Assembly: GCA_014905825.1 (NCBI GenBank)
Contig: JACGCN010000013.1
Coordinates: forward strand, 1,302,001-1,366,000
Direction of reading: 5' to 3'
Length of the DNA stretch: 64,000 nt
Origin: Lyophyllum atratum
Lineage: Eukaryota > Basidiomycota > Agaricomycetes > Agaricales > Lyophyllaceae
Position numbers and translations under genes: made by a program. Below, in pieces: positions 1 through 9,990 of this stretch. The notes beneath the pieces were generated by a model that was not told where the DNA came from, did no database searches, and worked only from the letters and a program-made list of their open reading frames with translations. Numbering within the stretch: position 1 is the first letter of the stretch; each line of letters starts with the position of its first letter.

Positions 1-1001
1 TCAGGTGGATTCAGAGAAATAAGGGCATCATGTTGCCCCGTGCGTGAAAGATCCCAGAGCTTAATGGTCCGGTCGAAGGATCCAGACGCTACCCAGTTTT
101 GTTCGCGACTACGAGCTACGATAAGTTGAAGTATATCACGCCTTCTGAATGACGTACGGTTGGGCCAGACATCGTACATAATCGCTATGGGTACCGATGG
201 TCGATGGGTCGGGAGAGTTGGGAAGGTGAGGGCTCCATGATTTGATGGTTCCATCCGATGAGGCGGAGACGACTGTAACATGTTAGAAAGTTGGACTTGA
301 GCGAACGGCTTTGACATACCCGTCTGTTGGCGGTTACATAACACCATGTCATTTACCCAATCCGAGTTGACCTGCGCGCATTGGCGGAACTCACTCTGCT
401 AAAGCGAGGGAGTGAACACGTGTATTTCTGCTGAACTGCCAATACTCACCTTCCCTGGCTTGAAAGCAGCCAAGTCCGTCTCCCATTGGTTCTCGTACGG
501 AATAGAAAGGGTGTCGCTCTTCCGCCGCCTCCTACCACTGATAGTGACCTCTCCAAGAATATCGCCATCACTTTGCACCCTGTCGTCTCCATCCTCCGTC
601 TCCTCGTCTATCCCATCATCTGCCCAGCCCGTCATAGTCTCCCATCTCGCGTCCGCGCGTCGGAGTATATCAGCCCGCCGTGGTCTTCGCTTCTTCATGG
701 GTATCCCCAAGTCCCATGATATCACAAGGCCATCTCGCCCACCAGAATACAAGATACCTTCCGGTGCTCCTCGGCCAGCGAGTTGCGTTGAAGTGTCGAG
801 TGCTAACGAGGATATGCCTAGCCGGTGGCGCGGATGCCTGGTCCACTTCGGTGTCTCTACCTCGGGGGTGCTTTCCAGGGGGATAAGAAGTGGCCCAATT
901 GATCCCAGTCGTGAGGTTCCATGTGGAGGAAGCTGAAGGCGAGGCACAGGCTCTGCTGGAGCTGGAATCACGTACGAAACTCGCCGCCTTTGCTGGACCA
1001 T
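1..1001 (-). CDS. WD40 repeat protein, WDR48/UAF1-like (5' part, truncated by window edge)
   Basis: The N-terminal part of a WD40 beta-propeller protein runs leftwards off the window. The conserved opening RRRVSYVIP is followed by [46 protein letters not shown] and [14 protein letters not shown], in that order, separated by short introns (about 361-411 and 266-312, plus one near 130-180). This order of blades matches WDR48/UAF1 and its fungal homologues, which bind and activate ubiquitin-specific proteases. The start is set at the ATG at 1001, four codons inside the open frame, because the upstream codon is not ATG. An acidic and basic low-complexity insert (roughly residues 100-170) lies between blades 1 and 2. 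The family call is firm; the function rests on homology only. Confidence 0.85.
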
Positions 1002-2857
1002 TCCCGTTGCCAAAGCGAAGGACTAAGTATCATATGAGATGAAGCATAGAAATCAAGGAAATATGTTCAGAATCGCAGATCCGTGTAACTCGGATAGCCG
1101 GTCAGAACCTAACAAGGCCAAACTCACTCAAGGAATTTGAAGGCAGCGACTCTCGCCAAATATAAGCATGCTCTCAATAAAAAGCCCAAGGCCACTTCAG
1201 AATTCTCAGGAGATCACTACATTCAATTTCAGGCATGATATCCACCCCCGTAGAGACTCCGGACATTTCATTTCTCGAATTCAGCAAATATCCCACGATC
1301 CGACTCTCCACTGTTCCGTGTTTAATGTTGCTCGACTGAAGATTGCGGGGTGAAGCAATATAGGAAATATCCAGGAAAGGCCCACATTTTATCCGCCAAA
1401 AACCGCGGAGAATCAAGTTTTATTGGGCACCAGAAAACATCTCCTGACGACCTAACTTACACCGCTGGTTTCTAAATGATGTGGCACTGCGTTTGGGAGA
1501 GAAGATGGTATACGCTGGTAGACGCAAACATAGTACCTCGAGCCCAGATCGAAAATATCGAGGTGGTGCAAGGAATATTCAGATTTCCTGGTCGAAGTAA
1601 GACCCCCAACAAAGCAATCTGGGAAGAATGACCAAGGAGGCCCCTCTGCTGAATATACAGATCAGACAGCAATCGATAGGCAATGTGTTGGGAACAGGTT
1701 CTACATCGTACCGCAGTGCCTGGGAATTCGACTTTACCATTTCCACCATTTCCACCTTGAAACTACGTGCACCCACAAATTTCGTCTTCCAACGTCTGGC
1801 GTCTGGGGAGCCATTTACCTGCCCGACGCATACCTTCTGCTGGTTCAGCCGTTCCTCGCGACCGGGAACGCAAGGTACCCTAGTCATTTGATTTTCCGTT
1901 TTAGCTAGAGGCTGCGAAGGTATCTTTTTGAAATCACAGCCGCGCGAAGGGATTCAAGACGAGCACTGAGATGACTTCTCAGGCGAGCGCGTTCTTCATC
2001 TATGTTCGTCACCATGAGACGGTAAGGACATGCGTACGCTTTGACGAGACCAGAAATAGCCAAAGATTACTGTACCACCATGCACAGCAAAGAATTGAAG
2101 CAGAGTAAATGGGCCTATCGAAGTCGGTACATAGTCCTTCTGTTGAAGTGCATCACGGTGAACCGATCAGCTGATCACGGTAACATCTTTCGCATCATCC
2201 AGAAGGTCGCCCTATGTGACCTTTGCACTCGTGGCAAGTCTTCTGCTGCCATGGTGTATCGCACGACAACCAAGGCGCAGTCTGCTTCTACTTGTGGAGC
2301 CGGTGCCGAAAGCTGAGCTGGACTGAAAACGGAAAAACCCCGATATCATACTTGCCTCAGGTGTTGATCAATATGACCATGCATGTACGTACCCGGCGTA
2401 TGTTGGTGATTGTCGTTAGATATCCGACACACAATCAGGAAACAGGTGACCCACAGCCCAGATCAACATATTTTTAGCCCTAGAAGAAGCCTGAATCCTG
2501 TATACCAGATCCCTCGAGAGCCCGTTTGATGACCTGTCACATCATTCTCGTCGTCCTAAAACATCAAATTTGGAACACCGTATCTGCACGCTTTCAGCGA
2601 GAATGCTCGATAATCTAGAGTGATCGTCCAGGTGAGGGAATCGCCCCAAGCAGGCGAGTCACGAAGGTCAGTTCTGCCCGAGCCGGTAACCAGTTGATCT
2701 TTGAACGCTGGAACTCTGGGAAAAGGCTCCATGCGGCCGAGGCGTCCTTCTCTCACACAGACGGAAGGTTAGTTCCTGTGACAGGAAATTAATGACATCC
2801 AGAAATGCATAAAGGTCTGCGGGAACTTACGCTTCGACAGACCAGCCGGCGTACACC
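1002..2857. other. Intergenic, no supported gene
   Basis: About 1.85 kb between the divergent WD40 and GH71 genes. Only short open frames without family motifs, good start context or splice continuity are present. It should hold both promoters; I see no TATA box or repeat I would defend. Confidence 0.6.
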
Positions 2858-4561
2858 ATGCAGCTCCCTCTCGGTTCTCTCCTCCTCCTCCTCGCCTCCT
2901 CCTCCTTAGCACTCGGGATAGCCGTACAACAGGATGCGCCCAATTCACTAGAGCTTCAGGCACGTCAGTCGTCCTCAAAGCTTGTGTTCGCCCACTTCAT
3001 GGTAGGTCCCCTTCCATTTCGTCTAAAGCACTCCCACTGACGTCATCCTTCAAAGATCGGCATCGTCGCTAACAGGGGCAGCCCAGCAGACTACGATGAT
3101 GACATGAGACGTGCCAAAGCAGCCGGCATCGACGCCTTCGCACTCAACATCGGCGTCGACCCCTACACTGACCAACAGCTCGGCCTGGCATACCAGTCCG
3201 CTGCCAACAACGGCATGAAAGTCTTCATCTCCTTTGACTTCAACTGGTACTCGCCCAGCAGTGGAGCAAGCCAAGTCGGCGCGAAGATCGCACAATACGG
3301 TCGGCTCCCCGCGCAGCTCTTGGTCGACGGCAAAGTCTTCGTCTCGTCCTTTGCTGGAGACGGACTGGACATGAACACTGTTCGATCGTCCGCTGGCATG
3401 GACATCTTCTTCGCGCCGAACTTCCACCCTGGTCAGGGCAACTTTGGTGCGATTGACGGAGCGCTGAACTGGATGGCTTGGCCGAACAACGGGAACAACA
3501 AGGCGCCTCAGCCTGGTGGGCCTTCAATTTCCGTCGACGCTGGCGACAAGCAGTACATTCAGACCCTCGGTTCAAAAGGCTATATCGCACGTCAGTCTCA
3601 ATTCTAAAGTGTATATCGCCGGGTTGCTAACCTCGGTTTACTTAGCCGCATCTGGCTGGTTCTTTACGCACTACGGGCCCGAAGTCTCGTACAGCAAGAA
3701 TTGGGTATTCCCTAGTGACCTGTTGTGGTACCAGCGATGGAGAGAGCTTCTTGCCTTGAAGCCGAGGTTCGTTGAGATTGTCACCTGGAATGACTATGGC
3801 GAATCGCACTACGTTGGGCCATTATCCTCGCCGCACAACGATGATGGTGGATCTAAATGGGTCAACGACATGTAAGCTTCACGTCTTGTATAGAGAGAGG
3901 CAGAATGAACTCACTCGTCTGCAGGCCACACAATGGTTGGCTCGACATGGCAAAACCCTTCATCGCAGCCTACAAAGCCGGCGCTTCCAGCCCCGATTCT
4001 TTCATCACCCAAGACCAGCTGATCTACTGGTACCGTGTCACACCCAAAGGTCTCAACTGCGACTCCACAGACACAACTATGGTCTCAGCGAACAACGCCA
4101 GCGGCAACTACTTTATGGGTCGTCCAAACGGTTATGACACCATGAAGGACCAGGTGTTCGTCGTCTCCCTCCTCAAATCTGCCGGCACCGTCGTCGTCAA
4201 TTCCGCCGGCACCATCTACACCTACAATGCTCCAGCCGGCGCGTCAGCCATCGCAGTGAACTTCAAAGTTGGCACCCAGAGCTTCTCATTGACCCGTAAC
4301 GGACAAACCGTCATCAGCGCCACCAGTCTGAAGGCGATCCAGAACAGCTGCCCGTGTGGATTATATAACTTCAATTCCTATGTCGGCACTGTCCCGGCTG
4401 GATCTAGCGATCCACTCCAGCCTAACGGTCTGAGCCTGCTAACGAATGGGCTCCACGTTGCTTGTCAAGCGCAGCCTAGTTTGCCCGCTTCGCCACCGCC
4501 TACTGCTGCGCCGACGACGACGATAGCGGTCTCGGCTGCACCTACATCGCCTCCAATTTGA
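2858..4561 (+). CDS. Secreted GH71 alpha-1,3-glucanase (mutanase)
   Basis: Four exons (2858-3001, 3056-3590, 3646-3871, 3925-4561) join in frame into a protein of 513 residues. A signal peptide (MQLPLGSLLLLLASSSLALG) leads into KLVFAHFMIGIVANR, the typical GH71 opening. Family blocks follow: AGIDAFALNIG, KVFISFDFNW, GDGLDMNTVRSSAGMDIFFAPNFHPG, GALNWMAWPN, SGWFFTHYGPEVSYSKNWVFP and VEIVTWNDYGESHYVGP. The acidic residues in the last blocks are the likely catalytic pair. The C-terminus ends in a Ser/Thr/Pro/Ala-rich linker without an added module. GH71 enzymes hydrolyse alpha-1,3-glucan of fungal walls, so roles in wall remodelling or mycoparasitism are inferred. Length and splice sites fit the family with no damage visible. 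Confidence 0.95.
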
Positions 4562-5303
4562 TCGTGGACGACGAGATAAGAGTTCTATTAAATAGTAAGG
4601 ATCAATGGATTTAGGTTGGATTTCGAAGTAACACCAGTACTTACAAAATGCATCGGCTCGCAAGTTGGGAACTGTCGGGAATCTGCCGCCCCCCTCAAAC
4701 TCAGAACAGAAAGAGAGACGAATAAAGTTCCATGTATAGTTACACATGAAAATAGGTGATAAATAGCGAGAACTGCATACGATTTCCGACAGAAGAGAGG
4801 CAGCCTGACATGCAACGCGTTGGCTCATGCATTATTCCCAGAAAAAGTCCGAGGACCCGACCCATTTTCGTAGTATTGAGACTGCTCGCTGGCTCGCTAG
4901 CTCCTGCGACACGGACGGTGATCACTGATAATAATACATGGTGGTCAAAAGAAAGTGGGCGAGAGCAGATGAGAGCTTGGCAAACACTCTTGATCCAAAC
5001 AACAAGATTGATCTGGCGGACAGGCTCAGCCCTGCTCAGCCTCAGCCTGGCCACGTCCTCTTCTGCCTGAATTGATCTCAACTAGATCTGGCGACGATTG
5101 CCCTCTGCAATTGCCATCTTCACCCGCAACCCATGTATTCCACGCACTAGGCCCACGGCTTGCGAACGAGTCAAGGACAGCCGCAGCATCCCTGGGCGGC
5201 GTACGGAACCGAAACGTTGACGCTGTGCACGTCAGGCTCAACTAGTACTTAACTCAACGAGCATTCGACAACCACGCATTCACTATCTCCCCATAAACGG
5301 GCA
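4562..5303. other. Intergenic, no supported gene
   Basis: Gap of about 740 bp between the tandem GH71 and HNH genes. It holds the GH71 3' UTR and the HNH promoter. No repeat or RNA gene was recognised. Confidence 0.6.
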
Positions 5304-6012
5304 ATGGAGTGCACCTCGTCACAATATTCACTCTTCAAAGACTCCATCGCGAAGAGAATCCTCTTACACCCAGAAACCCAGCGACAGACGCAGGACTCCT
5401 CAGAGCTAGACGATTTCTCGTCATATCTAGCTTCTGAATCCTGGTCCACCCTCCCCGAGTCCATCCGCACCGCTTCATACGAAACACGCGCCTCCGTTCC
5501 CACCGACATCGACACAGTGCCACTAGACTCCACGTCCACCTCCTTCACCGACACTCTGATCTCATACGGCTTCGCATTAGACCACGATGAATCACTCAAG
5601 TTCCTTAGGAAGGCCCTCGCGAACTACCTCGACGATGCCTGTGCACCTCCGCCGGTGTGGTCGTCGACGCGGACAACGGAGTGCGAGATTTGTGAACGCG
5701 AAGTGCCGTTGACGTACCACCATCTTGTACCACGGTCGACGCATACGAAGGCTTTGAAGAAGAAGTGGCACACCGAAGCGATGTTGAATTCTGTGGCATG
5801 GCTATGCAGGTTTGAGGGTCCCCTGGTATCTTACGATGCGCTGAGGGGTTGACCTCTGTTCTAGACCCTGCCACTCTGCCGTCCATCACGTCGCTTCGAA
5901 TGAGGAGTTGGCACGGGAATACTATACCGTGGACCTACTCCTCCAACGAGAAGACATTTTGAAGTGGAGAAATTACGCTGCTAAGCAACGATTTGGAGTT
6001 CGACGAGGGTGA
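5304..6012 (+). CDS. HNH-type zinc-finger (treble clef) domain protein
   Basis: Two exons (5304-5809, 5865-6012) give 217 residues. The C-terminal third has the HNH/treble-clef pattern: CEICEREVPLTYHHLVPRST (C-x2-C, then His-His), then W and N residues, then, across the intron, LCRPCHSAVH (second C-x2-C plus His), ending in DLLLQREDILKWRNYAAKQR. The splice in the middle of the Arg codon restores this second metal-binding knuckle, which supports the intron. The N-terminal half is Ser/Thr-rich with no recognised domain. HNH proteins of this small fungal type are widespread; nuclease activity is plausible but untested, and the substrate is unknown. No partner gene is evident nearby. Confidence 0.85.
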
Positions 6013-6290
6013 TCGCACTGAACGGGATGAACGATTCAATGGATGAAGGTGAGCTTCCTGGCTACATGGCCCTCGGCCCCGCTGGTTACGGTCTTCTCAC
6101 CCCTACTTCTAACAGAAATTCCGGACCACTGTATCGCTGGCCGACATGCCCATTGCCCATGGTGTTCCCATTTTGGCTTCTTCAATACCTGTTTGTAGGA
6201 ATTTGGAATCCATGCTCCCACACGATGCCCACGCAAGCAGGCTCCCTTCTACCATCAGCCTTCCATATAAGTTACGCCACATTTATCGCC

Positions 6291-6399
6291 TCGGACATGG
6301 TGTATGGGTACTTGTAACCACACCAAGGCTGGTGGTAATACACGTCGTGCGCTTCGCCATGCTACTGAGCACTGCTGGGTTCGAGTCCCGGTGTCCGAG
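6291..6399 (+). other. tRNA-like Pol III unit A
   Basis: The ends TCGGACA (6291-6297) and TGTCCGA (6392-6398) pair over all seven bases like an acceptor stem. A 5-bp T-arm with a TTCGAGT loop precedes the 3' strand. An A-box match (TGGTGTATGGG) and a perfect B-box match (GGTTCGAGTCC) are present, and T-runs follow about 40 nt downstream. At 109 nt it is too long for a plain tRNA: the D-arm region carries extra sequence and no clean anticodon arm can be drawn. Readings: tRNA pseudogene, intron-bearing tRNA, or tRNA-derived SINE head. Confidence 0.4.
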
Positions 6400-7359
6400 C
6401 TACATGGTGATCTTGATCAAACAAGGTCATGTTTTTGTTTCTCGTCTTTTTACCTTTTGTCTCCCTTCTTGGTCTAGCGTAGGGAAGGTGCAGGCAGGCC
6501 ACTCCTCTGTCGTTGCGTTGTTCTCCCTGGAGATTCATCTCTTCGACCATTCGACTGCGAAAAGATGACCTGTGAATTTGGGTACCAAATGAGCAAGGCA
6601 CACCTCAAAAGTGGAGGTTATAAATAGCGTTGATTTGTGGTTGACAAGACCGACTTTATCGGACCATCCTACGGGTTTCCCTCTTCATGGATATGCGAAT
6701 ACCGTTCACACAAGATAACCAGATATCGAGGGTCGGACGGCCCAGATCGCATGTTTGCTTATCTCCTAACTCAGGCTGGTATGTAGGCGCGTAAACTTTT
6801 GTTCGGTAAAGTCTTACTCAGTGAAGGATTTCCTTGATACAGTCTACCCTAGCGCTTATACGGCCATTGGCATGGACTGTGATCACTGCTCAAATGTGGT
6901 GCGTTTCGCTTACTCCCAATGTCTGATAGACTATAGTCTGATACACCCCGGATGCACACAAGCATCGCGTTGCGATTGAATTATCGATCTACCCTTCCGA
7001 GGCTCATTTTTTTTCTACAGCTGTTACGGTTTCCGTCTTCCCAAGCTCTGGATTTCGCGGCAACGCCTTGTACCAGGATAGCAAGCACCTCAGTCGCGGT
7101 TCAGCAACCTGCACTACCACCGTCTTTTCGATGAACTCGGTAATTCAGGTGGTCCTGCCCTGCACTCTTCCACTGGGGACTGAAGCGCTTTTTGGCTCAT
7201 TCCTCACTCACTGCGCACTTTTTCCATTACTCGCCAAAGCACTGTTACCTTAAAGTTATGTATAATGCTTGACCGCCGCTATCCACGACAGGTGGGCGCG
7301 CATTTAGCTTGTAGCCTATAGCCAAACAAACGAGAAATGACGTTTGTCGTGCAAGTTAG

Positions 7360-7388
7360 TGACGTCACGAGATGTTGACTTTATAAAG
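7360..7388 (+). promoter_or_regulatory. CRE-like palindrome plus TATA box
   Basis: A perfect TGACGTCA palindrome (7360-7367), the site bound by CREB/ATF-type bZIP factors, lies 12 bp upstream of the palindromic TATA element CTTTATAAAG (7379-7388). The ATG of the TM-protein gene is about 70 bp further on, a suitable core-promoter spacing. This suggests bZIP-controlled transcription; binding is not shown. Confidence 0.5.
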
Positions 7389-7456
7389 ACCGCCCCGACA
7401 TTGGCAGCATTCCAGAAAGCACCCTCATCCAATATCCTTTGTATCAATCAGAAACA

Positions 7457-8077
7457 ATGTCCGAGGCTCCATCTATGAGGAAACGCACAACGTCGGGCTC
7501 ATCGACCGCAACCGCCAACAACCTACCACCACCCCGCACCTCCAAACCTATGAAACCCGTCTCCGCACCACTCACCCATACGCGTCTCAACAGGCTCATC
7601 TACCTCCTCGTGATCCTCACCACGCTCCTCGCCGCATACTACTCTTATCGCGCCCTGCAGTACAAAACCGAAGTCGGTGGCTGGTGGAATCTAGCGTTGG
7701 GACGGCGTCCACCCCAAATGCAGACACCCCATACGCAGGGGAACGGGGAGGGGTTTTCGAAAGGGAAGGGCCGGTCCAGAATGGGAAAAGGAAAAGAAGA
7801 GAGTGTCGAGGATAGAATCAATGCTTTGGCGCGGGCGCTTGGGATGCCGCCGAAAGAGCTGGCTTCGGCGATTGCGGTTGCAGTGAGGCAGTACGTGCCG
7901 CCTGCGAGTCTGTCCTCGGTTGCAGCGAAGGAGTCCGGTCCAGCTGTTAAGGCGATGCTTTCGGGGGAGGGATACGACCACGTTAAGGTTGAGAAGGTCG
8001 CGGAAGAGGCCTCGAATGGGGTGGTTGGTGGTATCGTGAGCGGCATGGAAGGTTTTGTCGGCATGGACGAGCCTTAA
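7457..8077 (+). CDS. Single-pass membrane protein of unknown function
   Basis: A single-exon gene of 206 residues. The start is the ATG in a good context (ACAATGTCC). A Ser/Thr/Pro-rich N-terminus (1-50) leads to one hydrophobic segment, RLIYLLVILTTLLAAYYSYRA (about 51-71), then a basic Gly/Lys stretch and a C-terminal half with the amphipathic pattern VEDRINALARALGMPPKELASAI and Gly/Val-rich ends. There is no cleavable signal, so an N-in single-pass topology is likely. I do not recognise a named domain. It resembles small fungal proteins of unknown function that keep the SVEDRIN...ALGMPPKELA segment. Confidence 0.75.
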   Translation: MSEAPSMRKRTTSGSSTATANNLPPPRTSKPMKPVSAPLTHTRLNRLIYLLVILTTLLAAYYSYRALQYKTEVGGWWNLALGRRPPQMQTPHTQGNGEGFSKGKGRSRMGKGKEESVEDRINALARALGMPPKELASAIAVAVRQYVPPASLSSVAAKESGPAVKAMLSGEGYDHVKVEKVAEEASNGVVGGIVSGMEGFVGMDEP

Positions 8078-8525
8078 GCTTGAAGAGCTTCTTGCTGTTA
8101 GGTTTGGTCAACATATCGATATTGGAGTTCCACAGGACAAAATTCGCATCATCAACTGGCTGTTTATGCATTATGTACTACTTTCTTCAGGTTTACAATT
8201 TTTATAATTACCAAAGGAAGCCGTTGACATCCGCATGAATTTCATTTTATTGTGAGACAAGTTTTGTCCGTAAGTCCTGACATGTTGCGTAGACGTCGGT
8301 GCTAAGCTTCAGACCACAGTCAACCACTTCGCGCCAAATGCGCAATGGAGTGGTGGTGACACAACATGAAGTGAGGCGATGTATGGTATTGCAATTGAGA
8401 GGTGATCAGGGGTACGAGTACAGGTATAATAGATACATTGGCCGTGAAGAGGATATGGAATCTGCCACATCGATAGTCCTTCAGACAAATGAAGATGTTC
8501 CAAAGAACAATCGCACTTACCTGCT
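8078..8525. other. Intergenic between convergent genes
   Basis: About 450 bp between the convergent TM-protein and glycine-ladder genes. From about 8386 rightwards the sequence is shared with 11310 onwards (start of the segmental duplication). A GTAAGT donor follows the downstream gene's stop on the minus strand, so a 3' UTR intron is possible. Confidence 0.5.
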
Positions 8526-9512
8526 CTATGTCAACACAACAAACCAGCCTGGCTCTTCCTCATACCCTTCATTCGCCATGATGTCTTTCAACTTCTGCAA
8601 CACCTCGCCCTGGGGAATAAGCTCGTCATTACGGCGAGTACAAGCTACAAGAGCAAGGAGTGTATGCTGTTCGTGACCGGTCCAACCAACTTCGACTTCG
8701 GTCCTGTCCGTGGGCCATACAGGATCGCATACAGTGCGAAGGTATCTAAAAATGACAGGAAATCGGCGGACCTCGGCCGTCTCGCGTGCGTCGCCAGTCA
8801 ATTCAGGATCTATCGGAAGGAGTTTTTCGCCACATTGCATTGAACCCTTTTCGTCGAGCGGGAAGCCATACAGCAAGGAGCCCCGGGTGCGTCTCGCCTG
8901 TCGGTAAGAAAGCAATCTTCCAGACGTTCGTGAATCTCCACTCGTTTGGGTCCCAGAATCGCACATGATGTTCGACGGTGTTACCGGCATTGTAGGGAGG
9001 GACACCTGCACCGCAGCATCAGCATCGTTATGTTGTGCGGACTCCTTGGCCAGCTGGCGCCCCTCGTACATCCCAGTCCTTCTACCCTCCACCTGTCCTT
9101 CCTCAACACCGCTCTGCCTTCCTTCTTCAAGACCCTCTGCTTTTCCTTGCTCGATGCCACTCCTGCTCCCTTCATCGAAGCCGTCGTTGTACCCTTCATG
9201 GTACCCAATCTTCTGACCATCCTCAAACCTCTCCTCTGACTTCACCGATCCCATCCGAAGCCCTTCGTCCATGGCAGAGTCCCATAATAACCTAAGCAAC
9301 GCGCCTTCAGGAGTTCTCGAGATAGTATTTAAAAATGCCTCGATGGATTGCACATCCTTCGATTGCAATAGCGTCGTCAATGGTGCTAATGTGGTTGTAA
9401 AAGGTGCTATATCAGTAGCGGCAAAGTTTGATGTGGTGGATGCGGCTGTAGCGCCAGCGAATACGGCTGGTGTGGCGGGCAAAGGCACTGCCGGCTTGTT
9501 GCTGGGACCCAT
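8526..9512 (-). CDS. Glycine-ladder (GX3)n protein, Yae1-like repeat, lineage-specific
   Basis: One exon encodes 328 residues from the first ATG (9512). An Ala/Thr/Pro-rich N-terminus (1-50) precedes a short helical stretch and then a run in which Gly recurs every fourth residue about 14 times (roughly 98-153; GYHEGYNDGFDEGSRSGIEQ and onwards). This is the GX3 ladder seen in Yae1/Lto1-type proteins, where the 'deca-GX3' motif occurs in a factor for Fe-S insertion into the ABC protein Rli1/ABCE1. The rest differs from Yae1: the C-terminal 150 residues (GSLLYGFPLDEKGSMQCGEK; TRRNDELIPQGEVLQKLKDI) are a separate unknown domain. A diverged, broken copy lies at 11449-12446. The divergent partner gene in this copy is reduced to its first exon. 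Confidence 0.7.
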   Translation of the reverse strand: MGPSNKPAVPLPATPAVFAGATAASTTSNFAATDIAPFTTTLAPLTTLLQSKDVQSIEAFLNTISRTPEGALLRLLWDSAMDEGLRMGSVKSEERFEDGQKIGYHEGYNDGFDEGSRSGIEQGKAEGLEEGRQSGVEEGQVEGRRTGMYEGRQLAKESAQHNDADAAVQVSLPTMPVTPSNIMCDSGTQTSGDSRTSGRLLSYRQARRTRGSLLYGFPLDEKGSMQCGEKLLPIDPELTGDARETAEVRRFPVIFRYLRTVCDPVWPTDRTEVEVGWTGHEQHTLLALVACTRRNDELIPQGEVLQKLKDIMANEGYEEEPGWFVVLT

Positions 9513-9896
9513 GACGATATGGGCAGAAATCCGTGCCAAGATTGTATACTAGAGATAAAACTGCGAGAAATGCGAGACGCGAGATGCGAGAACGAGGGTA
9601 GACTGCCGGACGATGTTCGAATGCGAAAACAAATCCGACGACGGATCGACTGGACTTGGAGGATGCGACGCGACGAAAACAAGAAGCAAGCTAAGTGTGT
9701 GAGTTGCGAATCACACTCTCATCACCAAGAGGGAGTAGGCCGAGGTGCCCTCCGACGCAGAGCCTATAGCTATGCTCACCAAGTGTGATAGTCTCCTCTC
9801 TGAGTCTCAATATAGAAATCATGTCACGAACACGCCGCAACGTGAGGTTACGTCACAGTCACCCCCCTCTTCTTCTCTTCCTCCGAATCAGTCCGG
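9513..9896. promoter_or_regulatory. Divergent promoter region, copy 1
   Basis: About 385 bp between the starts of the glycine-ladder gene (-) and the small-gene first exon (+). It is conserved with 12447-13348 apart from the MITE there. It includes a TTACGTCA CRE-like half-palindrome near 9848 and a pyrimidine tract just before the plus-strand ATG. Confidence 0.4.
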
Positions 9897-9966
9897 ATGA
9901 GTAGTACTGCCCGATACAAGTTGCCTAAGAGAACACTTCAGTCAGCCCCGAAGGAACAAAGGAATC
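9897..9966 (+). pseudogene. Orphan first exon of the small divergent gene (copy 1)
   Basis: An ATG-initiated stretch encoding MSSTARYKLPKRTLQSAPKE and a few more residues closely matches exon 1 of the intact gene at 13349. It lacks about 11 bp just before the donor site (which shifts the phase), and the second exon is absent because homology ends near 9990. The gene is therefore truncated here. Confidence 0.75.
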
Positions 9967-9990
9967 GTAAGAAATCTCACTAATAGGTTA

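Larger units (their letters stand above)
6013..7456. other. Intergenic with one tRNA-like unit
   Basis: About 1.4 kb between two plus-strand genes. It contains the tRNA-like unit at 6291-6399 and the promoter of the TM-protein gene at its right end. Open frames here are short and lack motifs. Confidence 0.5.
8386..9990. repeat. Segmental duplication, copy 1
   Basis: Homologous to 11310-13465. It covers the whole glycine-ladder gene, the divergent intergenic region and the first exon of the small plus-strand gene. Similarity starts near GTATTGCAATTGAGAG and is lost soon after the shared donor site GTAAGAAATCTCAC. Scattered substitutions and small indels suggest a duplication that is not very recent. 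Boundaries were judged by eye. Confidence 0.85.
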
